A DNA stretch of 16,068 bases from Rhodanobacter sp. UBA5168 (lineage in GTDB: Bacteria > Pseudomonadota > Gammaproteobacteria > Xanthomonadales > Rhodanobacteraceae): the NCBI GenBank assembly GCA_002413455.1, contig DHXA01000204.1:43832-59899 (forward strand), written 5' to 3'. The stretch's first letter is position 1, and every line of letters begins with the position of its first letter. Shown here piece by piece: positions 6,144 to 13,569 of this stretch. The notes under the pieces are model-generated. The model worked only from the letters and a program-made list of their open reading frames with translations, was not told where the DNA came from and did not search any database. Both the position numbers and the translations under genes were made by a program.

Positions 6144-7538
6144 ATGTCCTTCGTGCCCGAACGCAAACCATCCTCTCCGGCCATCGAAGCGTTGCGCGTG
6201 CCCCCGCATTCCATCGATGCCGAACAGGCCGTGCTTGGCGGTTTGATGCTGGCGCCGGATGCGCTGGACAAGGTGGCTGATCGGCTGGCCGAGCAGGATT
6301 TCTACCGCAAGGACCATCGGTTGATCTGGCGCGCGATCAACGAACTGGCGAACAAGGGCATGCCTTGCGACGCGGTGACCCTGGGCGACTGGTTCGACAG
6401 CAACGGTCTGGCCGAGATGGTCGGCGGCGCCAGCTATCTGATTGAACTCGCCAACAGCACGCCGAGCGCGGCGAACATCGCGGCCTACGGCGATATCGTG
6501 CGCGAAAAGTCGGTGATGCGGCAGTTGATCGATGCCGGCACCTCGATCACCGAGGATGGCTACCGGCCCGAAGGCAAAAGCGTGCAGGAGGTGCTGGAGA
6601 GCGCCGAGCAGCGCGTGTTCCACATTGCCGAATCCGGTGCGCGCGGCAAGAAGGATTCCGTTTCGATGCGCGAGGCGGTGAAGGACGCCTTCCGCCTGCT
6701 CACCGAGCGCTACGAGAATCGTGGCCAGCTGACCGGCATTACCACTGGCTTCAATGATCTGGACAATCTCACCTCGGGCCTGCAGCCGTCCGACCTGATC
6801 ATCGTGGCGGCGCGGCCGTCGATGGGCAAGACCGCGTTTGCGCTGAACATCGCCGAGACTGCTGCGCTGCGCAGCAAGAAGGCGGTGGTGGTGTTCTCGA
6901 TGGAAATGTCCGCTTCCCAGCTGGCGTTCCGCCTGATCTCCTCGGTCGGCCGCATCCATCAGCAGCACCTGCGCAATGGCGATCTGCAGGAGGAAGATTG
7001 GCCGCGCGTCTCCAACGCGATCTCGATCCTGTCCGATGCCAAGATCTTCATCGACGACACACCCAGCCTGTCGCCGGTGGAGCTGCGTTCGCGCTCGCGG
7101 CGGCTGCATCGCGAGCATGGCGGGCTGGGCCTGATCGTGATCGATTACCTGCAGCTGATGCAGGTGCCCGGCAACAAGGAGAATCGCGCCACCGAAATTT
7201 CAGAAATTTCGCGTTCACTCAAGGGCCTCGCCAAGGAGCTGAACGTGCCGGTGATCGCCCTGTCGCAGTTGAACCGCTCGCTGGAACAGCGCGCCGACAA
7301 GCGCCCGATGATGTCGGACCTGCGCGAGTCGGGCGCGATCGAGCAGGACGCCGACGTGATCATGTTCATCTACCGCGACGAGTACTACAACAAGGAATCG
7401 CCGGACAAGGGCATGGCCGAGATCATCATCGGCAAGCAGCGCAACGGCCCCACCGATACCTGCAAGCTGACCTTCCTCGGCCATTACACCAAGTTCGAGA
7501 ACTACGCACCGGACTCGTTCGTCGGATCGTTCGATTGA
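6144..7538 (+). CDS. dnaB: Replicative DNA helicase DnaB
   Basis: DnaB is the hexameric 5'-3' helicase that unwinds DNA ahead of the replisome and recruits primase DnaG. The 464-aa product has the N-terminal collar domain (about residues 20-120, PHSIDAEQAVLGGLM), a linker, and a RecA-like C-terminal domain. Seen: Walker A ARPSMGKT at 223-230, the catalytic Glu in FSMEM (Glu254), Walker B LIVIDYLQLM at 330-339, the SQLNRSLEQR motif at 374-383, and the Arg-finger region GKQRNG at 430-435. No intein or insertion interrupts it. The ATG is preceded by TTGAGGTAAG, a good Shine-Dalgarno sequence. It is followed by a 166-bp gap with a repeat element and then alr, a gene order also known in E. coli. 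Confidence 0.98.
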   Translation: MSFVPERKPSSPAIEALRVPPHSIDAEQAVLGGLMLAPDALDKVADRLAEQDFYRKDHRLIWRAINELANKGMPCDAVTLGDWFDSNGLAEMVGGASYLIELANSTPSAANIAAYGDIVREKSVMRQLIDAGTSITEDGYRPEGKSVQEVLESAEQRVFHIAESGARGKKDSVSMREAVKDAFRLLTERYENRGQLTGITTGFNDLDNLTSGLQPSDLIIVAARPSMGKTAFALNIAETAALRSKKAVVVFSMEMSASQLAFRLISSVGRIHQQHLRNGDLQEEDWPRVSNAISILSDAKIFIDDTPSLSPVELRSRSRRLHREHGGLGLIVIDYLQLMQVPGNKENRATEISEISRSLKGLAKELNVPVIALSQLNRSLEQRADKRPMMSDLRESGAIEQDADVIMFIYRDEYYNKESPDKGMAEIIIGKQRNGPTDTCKLTFLGHYTKFENYAPDSFVGSFD

Positions 7539-7553
7539 TGAGGGCGGGGAGCG

Positions 7554-7697
7554 GGGAATGGGAAATGGGAAATCGTCCGAGCCGGCAAGTTCGCGACTGT
7601 TCGCCCCAGGGTGAACTTTCGCCGGCATCCCGCTTCGCCGCGATGCACGGCGTGTCGCCAGCTTTTGACCATTCCTCGTTCCCAACTCGCGATTCCC
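7554..7697. repeat. Palindrome-ended intergenic repeat element between dnaB and alr
   Basis: The dnaB-alr gap is bounded by imperfect inverted ends made of repeated GGGAAT/GGGAAA units: 7554-7575 on the left, and its imperfect complement at 7676-7697 on the right (13 of 22 positions match ungapped, more with a gap). Inside is a hairpin GTTCGCC/GGTGAAC (7599-7605 and 7610-7616, loop CCAG). The GGGAAT-type ends resemble short dispersed intergenic repeats I associate with Xanthomonadales genomes; that is recollection. The right end stops 7 bp before the alr ATG, so the alr leader lies inside the element. Confidence 0.55.
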
Positions 7698-7704
7698 GGC
7701 GGTC

Positions 7705-8793
7705 ATGAGCCGTACCACGGTTGCCACCATTCATCTCGGCGCACTGCGCCACAATCTGGCGCGGCTCAAGACGTTGGCCGCGCCGGCGAGGGTGATGGCT
7801 GTAGTCAAGGCCGATGCCTATGGCCACGGACTGGAACGCGTTGCCCGCGCGCTGAATGGCGAGGCAGAAGCGTTCGCGGTGGCTGCGCTCGGCGATGGCT
7901 TGCGCCTGCGCGCGGCAGGACATCGGCAGCGCATCGTGGTGCTGTCCGGCCCGGACAATGCCCGCGACATAGCCGAGATGCAGCGGTTGCAACTGGATGC
8001 GGCCATTCATCACGGGGCGCAACTCCAGTGGCTGGCGCGGGCCGAACCGGCGCGTGGACGTTTGCGCACATGGCTGAAAATCGACAGCGGCATGCATCGG
8101 CTCGGCTTCGCGCCGGGGCGCGTGGCCGCGGTGCATGCGCAACTCGCTGCCATGCCGGGCATCGATCCCGAAATCGGCTTGCTCACGCATTTCTCCGACT
8201 CCGAAGTATTCGACGGTGAACAGACGCCGGCGCAGATTGCCCGTTTCGCGGCGGCAACGCGGATGTTCAGCGGCCCGCGTTCACTATCCAACTCGGCTGC
8301 CGTACTCGGCTGGCCCGACGCGCGTGGCGACTGGGTGCGTACCGGTGGCCTGCTGTACGGCTTGTCGGTGGTCGACGGCAAAAGCGGCGCCGATTTCGGC
8401 TTTCGCCCAGCGATGACGCTAAGCACACGATTGATCGCGATCAATCCGGTCAAACGCGGCGAGCACGTTGGCTACAACAGTACCTGGACTTGTCCCGAGG
8501 ATATGCCGATCGGCGTGGCGGCCGTTGGCTACGGGGACGGCTATCCGCGCAGCGCCGTCGCCGGCACGCCGGTGCTGGTCGGCGAGCAGCGCGTGCCGCT
8601 GATCGGTCGCGTCTCGATGGATCTGATCACGCTCGACCTGCGTGACGCGCCGACCGCGAAAATCGGCGATCGCGTGCTGTTGTGGGGGCCGGAACTGCCG
8701 GTGGAACACATTGCCGCACACTCCGGCACGATCTCCTACGACCTCACCTGCGGCATGACCCGCCGGGTGCTGTTTGTGGAGGACGAAAGCTGA
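7705..8793 (+). CDS. alr: Alanine racemase
   Basis: This fold-type III PLP enzyme interconverts L- and D-alanine, supplying D-Ala for peptidoglycan. The product is 362 aa (E. coli Alr 359). Seen: the PLP lysine Lys35 in AVVKADAYGHG, KIDSGMHRLGF at 125-135 with the conserved His-Arg-x-Gly, the phosphate-binding SNS at 195-197, the catalytic Tyr257 in the HVGYNSTW segment, and VGYGDGYPR at 274-282. It starts at MSRTTVATIHLGAL, typical for the family. No good Shine-Dalgarno sequence precedes the ATG (GGCGG at short distance), probably because the repeat element abuts it. One alr is visible here; whether it is the housekeeping or a catabolic (DadX) copy cannot be proven, but the dnaB neighbour argues for the housekeeping gene. 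Confidence 0.97.
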   Translation: MSRTTVATIHLGALRHNLARLKTLAAPARVMAVVKADAYGHGLERVARALNGEAEAFAVAALGDGLRLRAAGHRQRIVVLSGPDNARDIAEMQRLQLDAAIHHGAQLQWLARAEPARGRLRTWLKIDSGMHRLGFAPGRVAAVHAQLAAMPGIDPEIGLLTHFSDSEVFDGEQTPAQIARFAAATRMFSGPRSLSNSAAVLGWPDARGDWVRTGGLLYGLSVVDGKSGADFGFRPAMTLSTRLIAINPVKRGEHVGYNSTWTCPEDMPIGVAAVGYGDGYPRSAVAGTPVLVGEQRVPLIGRVSMDLITLDLRDAPTAKIGDRVLLWGPELPVEHIAAHSGTISYDLTCGMTRRVLFVEDES

Positions 8794-8879
8794 CAGGGCC
8801 TTGCGCCGACGCGTCTCGCGGTCTGCGATAGTCGCAGGCTAAGCTTGCCGTCATCATCAGTATTCAGCCGGAAACCCAC

Positions 8880-10265
8880 ATGGCCAAAGCCAAGACCGCC
8901 TATGTCTGCACCGAGTGCGGCGCCGAACACAGCAAGTGGCAGGGCCAGTGTGTGGAATGCGGGGTGTGGAACACGCTCAGCGCCATCGTGCTGACGCCGG
9001 CATCGGCGGCTGTGTCGTCGGTCGGCGCGCAGCGTTCCAGCTATGCCGGCAACGCAGCGGGCTCGGCGCGGATCACGCCACTGACCGAAGTGGCGCTGAC
9101 CACCGAGGCACGCACGCTGACCGGTATCGGCGAATTGGATCGGGTGCTTGGTGGTGGATTGGTGCAAGGCTCGGTGGTCTTGATCGGTGGTGATCCGGGC
9201 ATCGGCAAATCGACCCTGCTGTTGCAGATGCTTGGCACACTGGGTGCGCACCTGCCCAGCGTGTACGTCACCGGCGAGGAATCGTTGTCGCAGGTCGCTT
9301 CGCGTGCGCAGCGTCTGGGCCTGCCGCTGGAACCGCTGCAGGCGCTGGCCGAAACCTGTATCGAGCGGATTCTCGAGCAGGCGATGGCGACCCGCCCGCG
9401 CGTGCTGGTGATCGATTCGATCCAGACGATCTGGACCGAATTGCTCGCCGCTGCACCGGGTTCGGTCAGCCAGGTGCGCGAGTCCGCCGCCAAACTCACC
9501 CGTTTCGCCAAGGAGACCGGTACGTCGGTGTTTCTGGTGGGCCACGTCACCAAGGAGGGCGGTATCGCCGGCCCGCGCGTGCTCGAGCACATGGTCGATG
9601 CAGTGCTGTATTTCGAGGGCGAAGCCGGCAGCCGTTTCCGCATCCTTCGTGCGTTCAAGAACCGCTTCGGCGCGGTGAACGAGTTGGGTGTGTTCGCGAT
9701 GTCCGACAAAGGGCTGCGCGAAGTGCCGAACCCGTCGGCGATCTTTCTTTCCGCGCACAGCGGTCCGACCTCGGGCAGTGCGGTGATGGTGACGCGCGAG
9801 GGCACCCGGCCGCTGCTGGTCGAAGTGCAGGCGCTGGTCGATCAGTCGTCGCTGGGCAATCCGCGCCGCTTTGCGCTGGGACTGGATCAGAACCGCCTGG
9901 CCATGCTGCTGGCGGTACTGCATCGGCACGGCGGTGTGGCGGCCTACGATCAGGATGTGTTCGTCAATGTCGTTGGCGGCATCCGCGTGCAGGAAACCGC
10001 CGCCGACCTGCCGGTGGTGCTGGCCGTATTGTCCAGCTTGCGTGACCGACCCTTGCCGGAGCAGGCCATCGTGTTCGGCGAGGTCGGCCTATCCGGCGAG
10101 ATCCGTCCGGTGCCGAATGGCGAAGAGCGTCTGAAGGAGGCTGCCCATCACGGCTTCCGCCGCGCGATCGTGCCCAAGGCGAATGCGCCGAAGAAGGGCA
10201 AGGTCGGCGAGATGGAGGTGATCGGGGTGGAGCGACTGGCCGAGGCCATTGAAGCCTGCCGTTGA
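8880..10265 (+). CDS. radA: DNA repair protein RadA (Sms)
   Basis: RadA is a RecA-related branch-migration ATPase/helicase that processes recombination intermediates together with RecA. The 461-aa product has the N-terminal C4 zinc finger (Cys10, Cys13, Cys24, Cys27), Walker A GGDPGIGKST at 103-112, a Walker B stretch VLVIDSIQT at 175-183, the RadA-specific KNRFG motif at 260-264, and a C-terminal Lon-protease-like domain from about residue 300 (GEVGLSGEIRPV at 400-411). All key elements are intact. The 86-bp gap from alr has no convincing promoter; a weak TTGCGC at 8801 is the nearest -35-like element. The gene ends 5 bp from the stop of the convergent ypjD gene. Confidence 0.98.
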   Translation: MAKAKTAYVCTECGAEHSKWQGQCVECGVWNTLSAIVLTPASAAVSSVGAQRSSYAGNAAGSARITPLTEVALTTEARTLTGIGELDRVLGGGLVQGSVVLIGGDPGIGKSTLLLQMLGTLGAHLPSVYVTGEESLSQVASRAQRLGLPLEPLQALAETCIERILEQAMATRPRVLVIDSIQTIWTELLAAAPGSVSQVRESAAKLTRFAKETGTSVFLVGHVTKEGGIAGPRVLEHMVDAVLYFEGEAGSRFRILRAFKNRFGAVNELGVFAMSDKGLREVPNPSAIFLSAHSGPTSGSAVMVTREGTRPLLVEVQALVDQSSLGNPRRFALGLDQNRLAMLLAVLHRHGGVAAYDQDVFVNVVGGIRVQETAADLPVVLAVLSSLRDRPLPEQAIVFGEVGLSGEIRPVPNGEERLKEAAHHGFRRAIVPKANAPKKGKVGEMEVIGVERLAEAIEACR

Positions 10266-10270
10266 GTCGG

Positions 10271-11068
10271 TTACACCCCGCGATGCAGGACCAACTCCAG
10301 CACGGCCTTGCTGCCAAAGAACGCAAGCAACAACACGGCCATTCCGATCAGCGTGAGATTGACCGCGCGCCGGCCGCGCCAGCCGTGCCGCCAGCGGCCG
10401 TATAGCAGGACGCCGAACACCAGCCACGCCACGATCGACAGCACGGTCTTGTGGACCAGGTGTTGGCCGAACAGGTTCTCGACGAACAACGCGCCAGTCA
10501 GCAAGGTCAGCGTCAGCAGCGCGAAACCCGCGCCGATCAGGCGGAACAGCAAGGTCTCGGTCAAGGTCAACGGCGGCAGCGCGCGCAGCCAGGGGCCGAA
10601 CCTGCGGTGGCGCAGTGCGCGTTCCTGCGCTGCCAGCAGGATGGCCAGCACGGCGGCAATCGACAGCACGCTGAATGCGATCAAAGCCACCGTGACGTGC
10701 AACTTGATCTGCCAGTCCATCGGTTGCGGCAGTGTCGGCGGGGCGCCGAAGCTGTCCACTGCGAGGAATATGGCGGTCAGCGGAAACACAATCACGCCCA
10801 GTGCGGCCACCGGACGCGAAGCGTTCACCAACAAGGTCAAGACCGAGACCACGAAGGCGACCAGCGACAATGCTGCAAAAAAATGCAGATCAAGTGCACC
10901 GCGATGCATGCCCAGCAGGATGCTTGCATGGATCAGCACCGCTCCGCCGGCCAGGCCGAGCGCCAGTCGGTTTAACGGCTGCCCGCCGCTCAGCAGCGGG
11001 CGTGCCAGACCTACGGCAGCGACCAGGTAGAGCGCGATGGTGAGCAGGGCAAGGACGTGAATGATCAT
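10271..11068 (-). CDS. ypjD: YpjD/CcsA-like inner-membrane protein (cytochrome c assembly family)
   Basis: This is an integral membrane protein of about eight hydrophobic helices, 265 aa (E. coli YpjD 263). The C-terminal part, HKTVLSIVAWLVFGVLLYG and then HGWRGRR followed by AFFGSKAV, closely follows the YpjD pattern, and a neighbour position divergent from ffh is the same as in E. coli. The family belongs with CcsA/CcmC-like heme-handling membrane proteins, but YpjD's own function is not established; conserved His residues in KLHVTVAL and LVHKTVL could be heme ligands (inference). The start is uncertain: ATG at 11068 gives MIIHVLALL, directly beginning helix 1; an upstream in-frame GTG at 11086 adds six residues and has AAGG nearby. 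The gene converges on radA with only 5 bp between stops and no room for a terminator. Confidence 0.9.
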   Translation of the reverse strand: MIIHVLALLTIALYLVAAVGLARPLLSGGQPLNRLALGLAGGAVLIHASILLGMHRGALDLHFFAALSLVAFVVSVLTLLVNASRPVAALGVIVFPLTAIFLAVDSFGAPPTLPQPMDWQIKLHVTVALIAFSVLSIAAVLAILLAAQERALRHRRFGPWLRALPPLTLTETLLFRLIGAGFALLTLTLLTGALFVENLFGQHLVHKTVLSIVAWLVFGVLLYGRWRHGWRGRRAVNLTLIGMAVLLLAFFGSKAVLELVLHRGV

Positions 11069-11110
11069 AGCCGCGCAGTGTCGCACACGCCTTGGCCAGC
11101 ATGCATGCGA

Positions 11111-11135
11111 AGCGGACCGCTGCGTCCGCTATAAT
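11111..11135 (+). promoter_or_regulatory. Candidate ffh promoter with overlapping inverted repeat
   Basis: A consensus -10 box, TATAAT at 11130-11135, lies 29 bp before the ffh ATG; the -35 region is weak (TGCGAA at 11106, 18-bp spacing). A perfect 7-bp inverted repeat, AGCGGAC (11111-11117) and GTCCGCT (11124-11130), fills the spacer and shares the first T of the -10 box, so a protein bound there would block polymerase. The predicted leader is only about 20-25 nt. Confidence 0.6.
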
Positions 11136-11164
11136 CGGACACTTTCCTGTATGCCGGTTTCGTC

Positions 11165-12544
11165 ATGTTCGAGTCGCTCAGCCAACGCCTTTCCACCACC
11201 GTCAATCGCCTGCGTGGCCGCGGCCGGCTGACCGAGGAAAACATCCGCGAGGCCCTGCGGGAGGTGCGCATCGCCTTGCTTGAAGCGGACGTGGCGCTGC
11301 CGGTGGTGCAGGCGCTGATCCAGCGGATCAAGGTGCGCGCGGTCGGTCAGGATGTGATCAAGAGCCTGTCGCCGGGGCAGGCGCTGGTCAAGGTGGTCAG
11401 CGACGAACTCACCGTGGTGATGGGTACCGCCAACAGTGAGCTGAACCTGGCCCAGCAGCCACCGGCTGTGGTGCTGATGGCCGGCCTGCAGGGCGCAGGC
11501 AAGACCACCACGGTGGCCAAGCTGGCGCGCCTGCTGACCGAGCGCAAGAAGAAGAAGGTGATGGTGGTCAGCTGCGACGTTTATCGTCCGGCCGCTATCG
11601 AGCAGTTGCGCACGCTGGCCGAACAGATCGGAGTGAAATTCTTCCCGTCCGAGGCAGGCCAGGACCCGGTCGCCATCGCCAAAGCCGCCCTGGCCGCGGC
11701 ACGGCGTGAAGTGGTCGATGTATTGATCGTCGATACCGCCGGCCGCCTGCATGTGGACGAGGCGATGATGGCCGAGATCAAGGCGCTGCACGCCGCGATC
11801 ACGCCGATCGAAACCCTGTTCGTGGTCGATTCGATGACCGGCCAGGACGCAGCCAACACGGCCAAGGCGTTCAACGAGGCGCTGCCGCTGACCGGCGTGA
11901 TCCTGACCAAGACCGATGGCGACGCCCGCGGCGGCGCGGCGCTGTCGGTGCGCTATGTCACCGGCAAGCCGATCAAGTTCCTCGGCGCCGGTGAAAAGAG
12001 CGATGCGCTGGAGCCGTTCCACCCGGATCGTTTGGCTCAGCGCATCCTCGGCATGGGCGATGTGTTGTCGCTGGTCGAGGAGGTCGAGCGCAAGGTCGAC
12101 CAGGACAAGGCGCAGAAGCTGGCCCAGAAAGTGATGAAGGGCAAGCGCTTCGACATGAATGACATGAAGGACCAGCTGGAGCAGATGGGCAACATGGGCG
12201 GCCTGGCCGGCCTGATGGACAAATTGCCCGGGGTGTCCAGCCTTCCGGACAGCGTCAAGTCCAAGGTCAACGACGGCGAGATGAACAAGATGATCGCGAT
12301 CATCTGCTCGATGACCAAGAAGGAGCGCCGCCATCCGGATCTCCTGAATGGCTCGCGCCGCGCTCGCGTGGCGCGCGGTTCGGGCACCCAGCCGGCCGAC
12401 GTCAACCGCCTGCTCAAGCAGTACATGCAGATGGAAAAGATGATGTCCAAGCTGTCCAAAGGTGGCACCAAGGGCTTGATGCGGCAGATGCGTGGCGCCA
12501 TGAAAGGCATGGGTGGCATGGGTGGTTTGCCGCCCATGCGCTGA
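11165..12544 (+). CDS. ffh: Signal recognition particle protein Ffh (SRP54)
   Basis: Ffh is the GTPase protein of the SRP. With 4.5S RNA it binds signal sequences of nascent membrane proteins and delivers ribosomes to FtsY. The 459-aa product has the N domain (1-95), the G domain with G1 GLQGAGKTT at 107-115, DTAGR at 190-194 and TKTDGDARGG at 248-257, and a Met-rich M domain from about 330, with 'NGSRRARVARGSG' as the RNA-binding helix-turn-helix and a tail of repeated Met-Gly (MKGMGGMGGLPPMR). All elements are intact and of normal length (E. coli 453 aa). No clear Shine-Dalgarno sequence precedes the ATG, unusual against its neighbours. The 4.5S RNA gene is not in this window. Confidence 0.98.
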   Translation: MFESLSQRLSTTVNRLRGRGRLTEENIREALREVRIALLEADVALPVVQALIQRIKVRAVGQDVIKSLSPGQALVKVVSDELTVVMGTANSELNLAQQPPAVVLMAGLQGAGKTTTVAKLARLLTERKKKKVMVVSCDVYRPAAIEQLRTLAEQIGVKFFPSEAGQDPVAIAKAALAAARREVVDVLIVDTAGRLHVDEAMMAEIKALHAAITPIETLFVVDSMTGQDAANTAKAFNEALPLTGVILTKTDGDARGGAALSVRYVTGKPIKFLGAGEKSDALEPFHPDRLAQRILGMGDVLSLVEEVERKVDQDKAQKLAQKVMKGKRFDMNDMKDQLEQMGNMGGLAGLMDKLPGVSSLPDSVKSKVNDGEMNKMIAIICSMTKKERRHPDLLNGSRRARVARGSGTQPADVNRLLKQYMQMEKMMSKLSKGGTKGLMRQMRGAMKGMGGMGGLPPMR

Positions 12545-12677
12545 TCAGGAGCGGGCAGCGCGGATTGTGATTCGAGTCGCGAACGGATTTTCGAGAGTCG
12601 GTGGAGATCCGCTTCTCTCGCGCTCCTGGTTTGCGCGCCCAGGTCCCGTCAGCCCTTCCCTTTTCCCGAAAAACAGC

Positions 12678-12683
12678 TAAAAT
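12678..12683 (+). promoter_or_regulatory. Candidate -10 box of the rpsP-rimM-trmD-rplS operon
   Basis: TAAAAT stands 65-70 bp before the rpsP ATG, in an AT-richer pocket (TTTTCCCGAAAAACAG) within the 203-bp gap after ffh. The -35 region is poor (TTCCCT-like at about 12656). The transcript would begin near 12690, just before two hairpins. Confidence 0.5.
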
Positions 12684-12695
12684 GCCCCGTTTACC

Positions 12696-12731
12696 GCGCA
12701 CGTCTCTCGTGTGCCTGCCGCTCATTCGGCA
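12696..12731 (+). promoter_or_regulatory. Two tandem hairpins in the rpsP leader
   Basis: Hairpin one pairs GCGCACG (12696-12702) with CGTGTGC (12708-12714, one G-T) around TCTCT. Hairpin two pairs TGCCG (12716-12720) with CGGCA (12727-12731) around a 6-nt loop, ending just before the CTGGAG Shine-Dalgarno sequence. The position suits post-transcriptional control of the operon, but no known leader family is recognised. Confidence 0.4.
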
Positions 12732-12747
12732 ATTCTGGAGTTTTACC

Positions 12748-13002
12748 ATGGTCAAGATTCGTCTTTCGCGCGGTGGCGCCAAGGGCCGTCCGTTCTACCA
12801 CGTCGTCGTGACCGATCAGCGCAGCAAGCGCGACGGCCGCAACATCGAGAACATCGGCTATTACAACCCGGTCGCGTCGGGCAAGGACAAGCGCCTTGAG
12901 CTGAACGTCGAGCGCGTCAAGGAATGGGTGGGCAAGGGCGCACAGCTGACCGACAAGGTCGCGGCGCTGGTCAAGGAAGCCGGCAAGCAGCAGGCTGCCT
13001 GA
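12748..13002 (+). CDS. rpsP: 30S ribosomal protein S16
   Basis: S16 is an early-assembly protein of the 30S subunit. The 84-aa product (E. coli 82) begins [20 protein letters not shown] and contains [16 protein letters not shown], both diagnostic. The start follows a CTGGAG Shine-Dalgarno sequence at 7-nt spacing; upstream in-frame codons from 12601 encode nothing S16-like. It opens the conserved rpsP-rimM-trmD-rplS operon and is followed after 11 bp by rimM. Confidence 0.98.
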   Translation: MVKIRLSRGGAKGRPFYHVVVTDQRSKRDGRNIENIGYYNPVASGKDKRLELNVERVKEWVGKGAQLTDKVAALVKEAGKQQAA

Positions 13003-13013
13003 GTACGGTACGT

Positions 13014-13535
13014 ATGAGTGATGCGGCAGCCAGTCGGCGCGTCCTTATCGGACGCATCGTCGGGCTGTACGGTGTGCAGGGCTGGCTCAAGATCGAATCG
13101 TGGGCTGAGCCTCGCATGCGGATCTTCGACTACCAGCCGTGGCTGCTCTCCGCAGCGCCGGGTGTGGAGACGCAGATCTCGGGAGCGAAAGGTCGCACGC
13201 AGGGCAAGGGCATGGTGGCCCAATTGCCCGGGGTGGAAGATCGGGAACAGGCAACGGCACTGATCGGCCATGACATCTATGTCACCCGTGACCAGTTGCC
13301 GCCTCCCGCGAAGGATGAGTATTACTGGGTCGATCTCGAAGGCATCGAGGTCGTTACCACGGAAGACGTGGAGCTGGGGCGGGTCAGTCACCTGTTCGCC
13401 ACCGGTGCCAATGACGTCGTGGTAGTGAGGGACGGCGAGCGCGAGCGGCTGATTCCTTTCATCCAGGGTTCGTATGTGCGTTCGGTGGATCTGTCCGCGG
13501 GGCGCATGGTGGTGGACTGGGATCCTGAATTCTGA
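13014..13535 (+). CDS. rimM: Ribosome maturation factor RimM
   Basis: RimM assists maturation of the 30S head, binding S19. The 173-aa product (E. coli 182) has the N-terminal RimM barrel (about residues 8-90, with LIGRIVGLYGVQGWLKIESW) and the C-terminal PRC-barrel (about 97-170, with DEYYWVDLEGIEVV and the LIPFIQGSYVRSVD segment). YYWVDL is the YYW-type motif known to matter for ribosome binding in RimM. The ATG has only weak Shine-Dalgarno character (GTACGGTACGT) and lies 11 bp after the rpsP stop, so it is probably translated by coupling to rpsP, which would keep RimM lower than the ribosomal proteins. Confidence 0.97.
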   Translation: MSDAAASRRVLIGRIVGLYGVQGWLKIESWAEPRMRIFDYQPWLLSAAPGVETQISGAKGRTQGKGMVAQLPGVEDREQATALIGHDIYVTRDQLPPPAKDEYYWVDLEGIEVVTTEDVELGRVSHLFATGANDVVVVRDGERERLIPFIQGSYVRSVDLSAGRMVVDWDPEF

Positions 13536-13555
13536 CGTCGCCGGGTCGCGGGCTT

Positions 13556-13569
13556 GAGGATCGAGGATC
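13556..13569 (+). promoter_or_regulatory. Tandem GAGGATC before trmD (duplicated Shine-Dalgarno)
   Basis: Two exact copies of GAGGATC (13556-13562 and 13563-13569) directly precede the trmD ATG. The first GAGG is at 10-nt spacing and the second at 3 nt; the second is too close for efficient use, so the duplication may tune trmD translation downward. Confidence 0.5.

Noticed and set aside
8801..8832. Promoter for radA (TTGCGC with GATAGT or TGCGAT)
   Set aside because: Spacing is 20 bp for the first option and the -10 is poor for the second; radA may simply be read through from alr.
8736..9929. 397-codon open frame on the minus strand opposite radA
   Set aside because: Antisense shadow: Gln/His/Arg-rich composition typical of the complementary frame in high-GC genes, no domain seen.
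11129..12334. 401-codon open frame on the minus strand opposite ffh
   Set aside because: Antisense shadow of ffh with His/Gln/Asp-rich noise and no domain.
12590..12640. Terminator after ffh from CGAGAG/CTCTCG arms
   Set aside because: The arms enclose a long loop and no T-run follows, so it is not a convincing intrinsic terminator.
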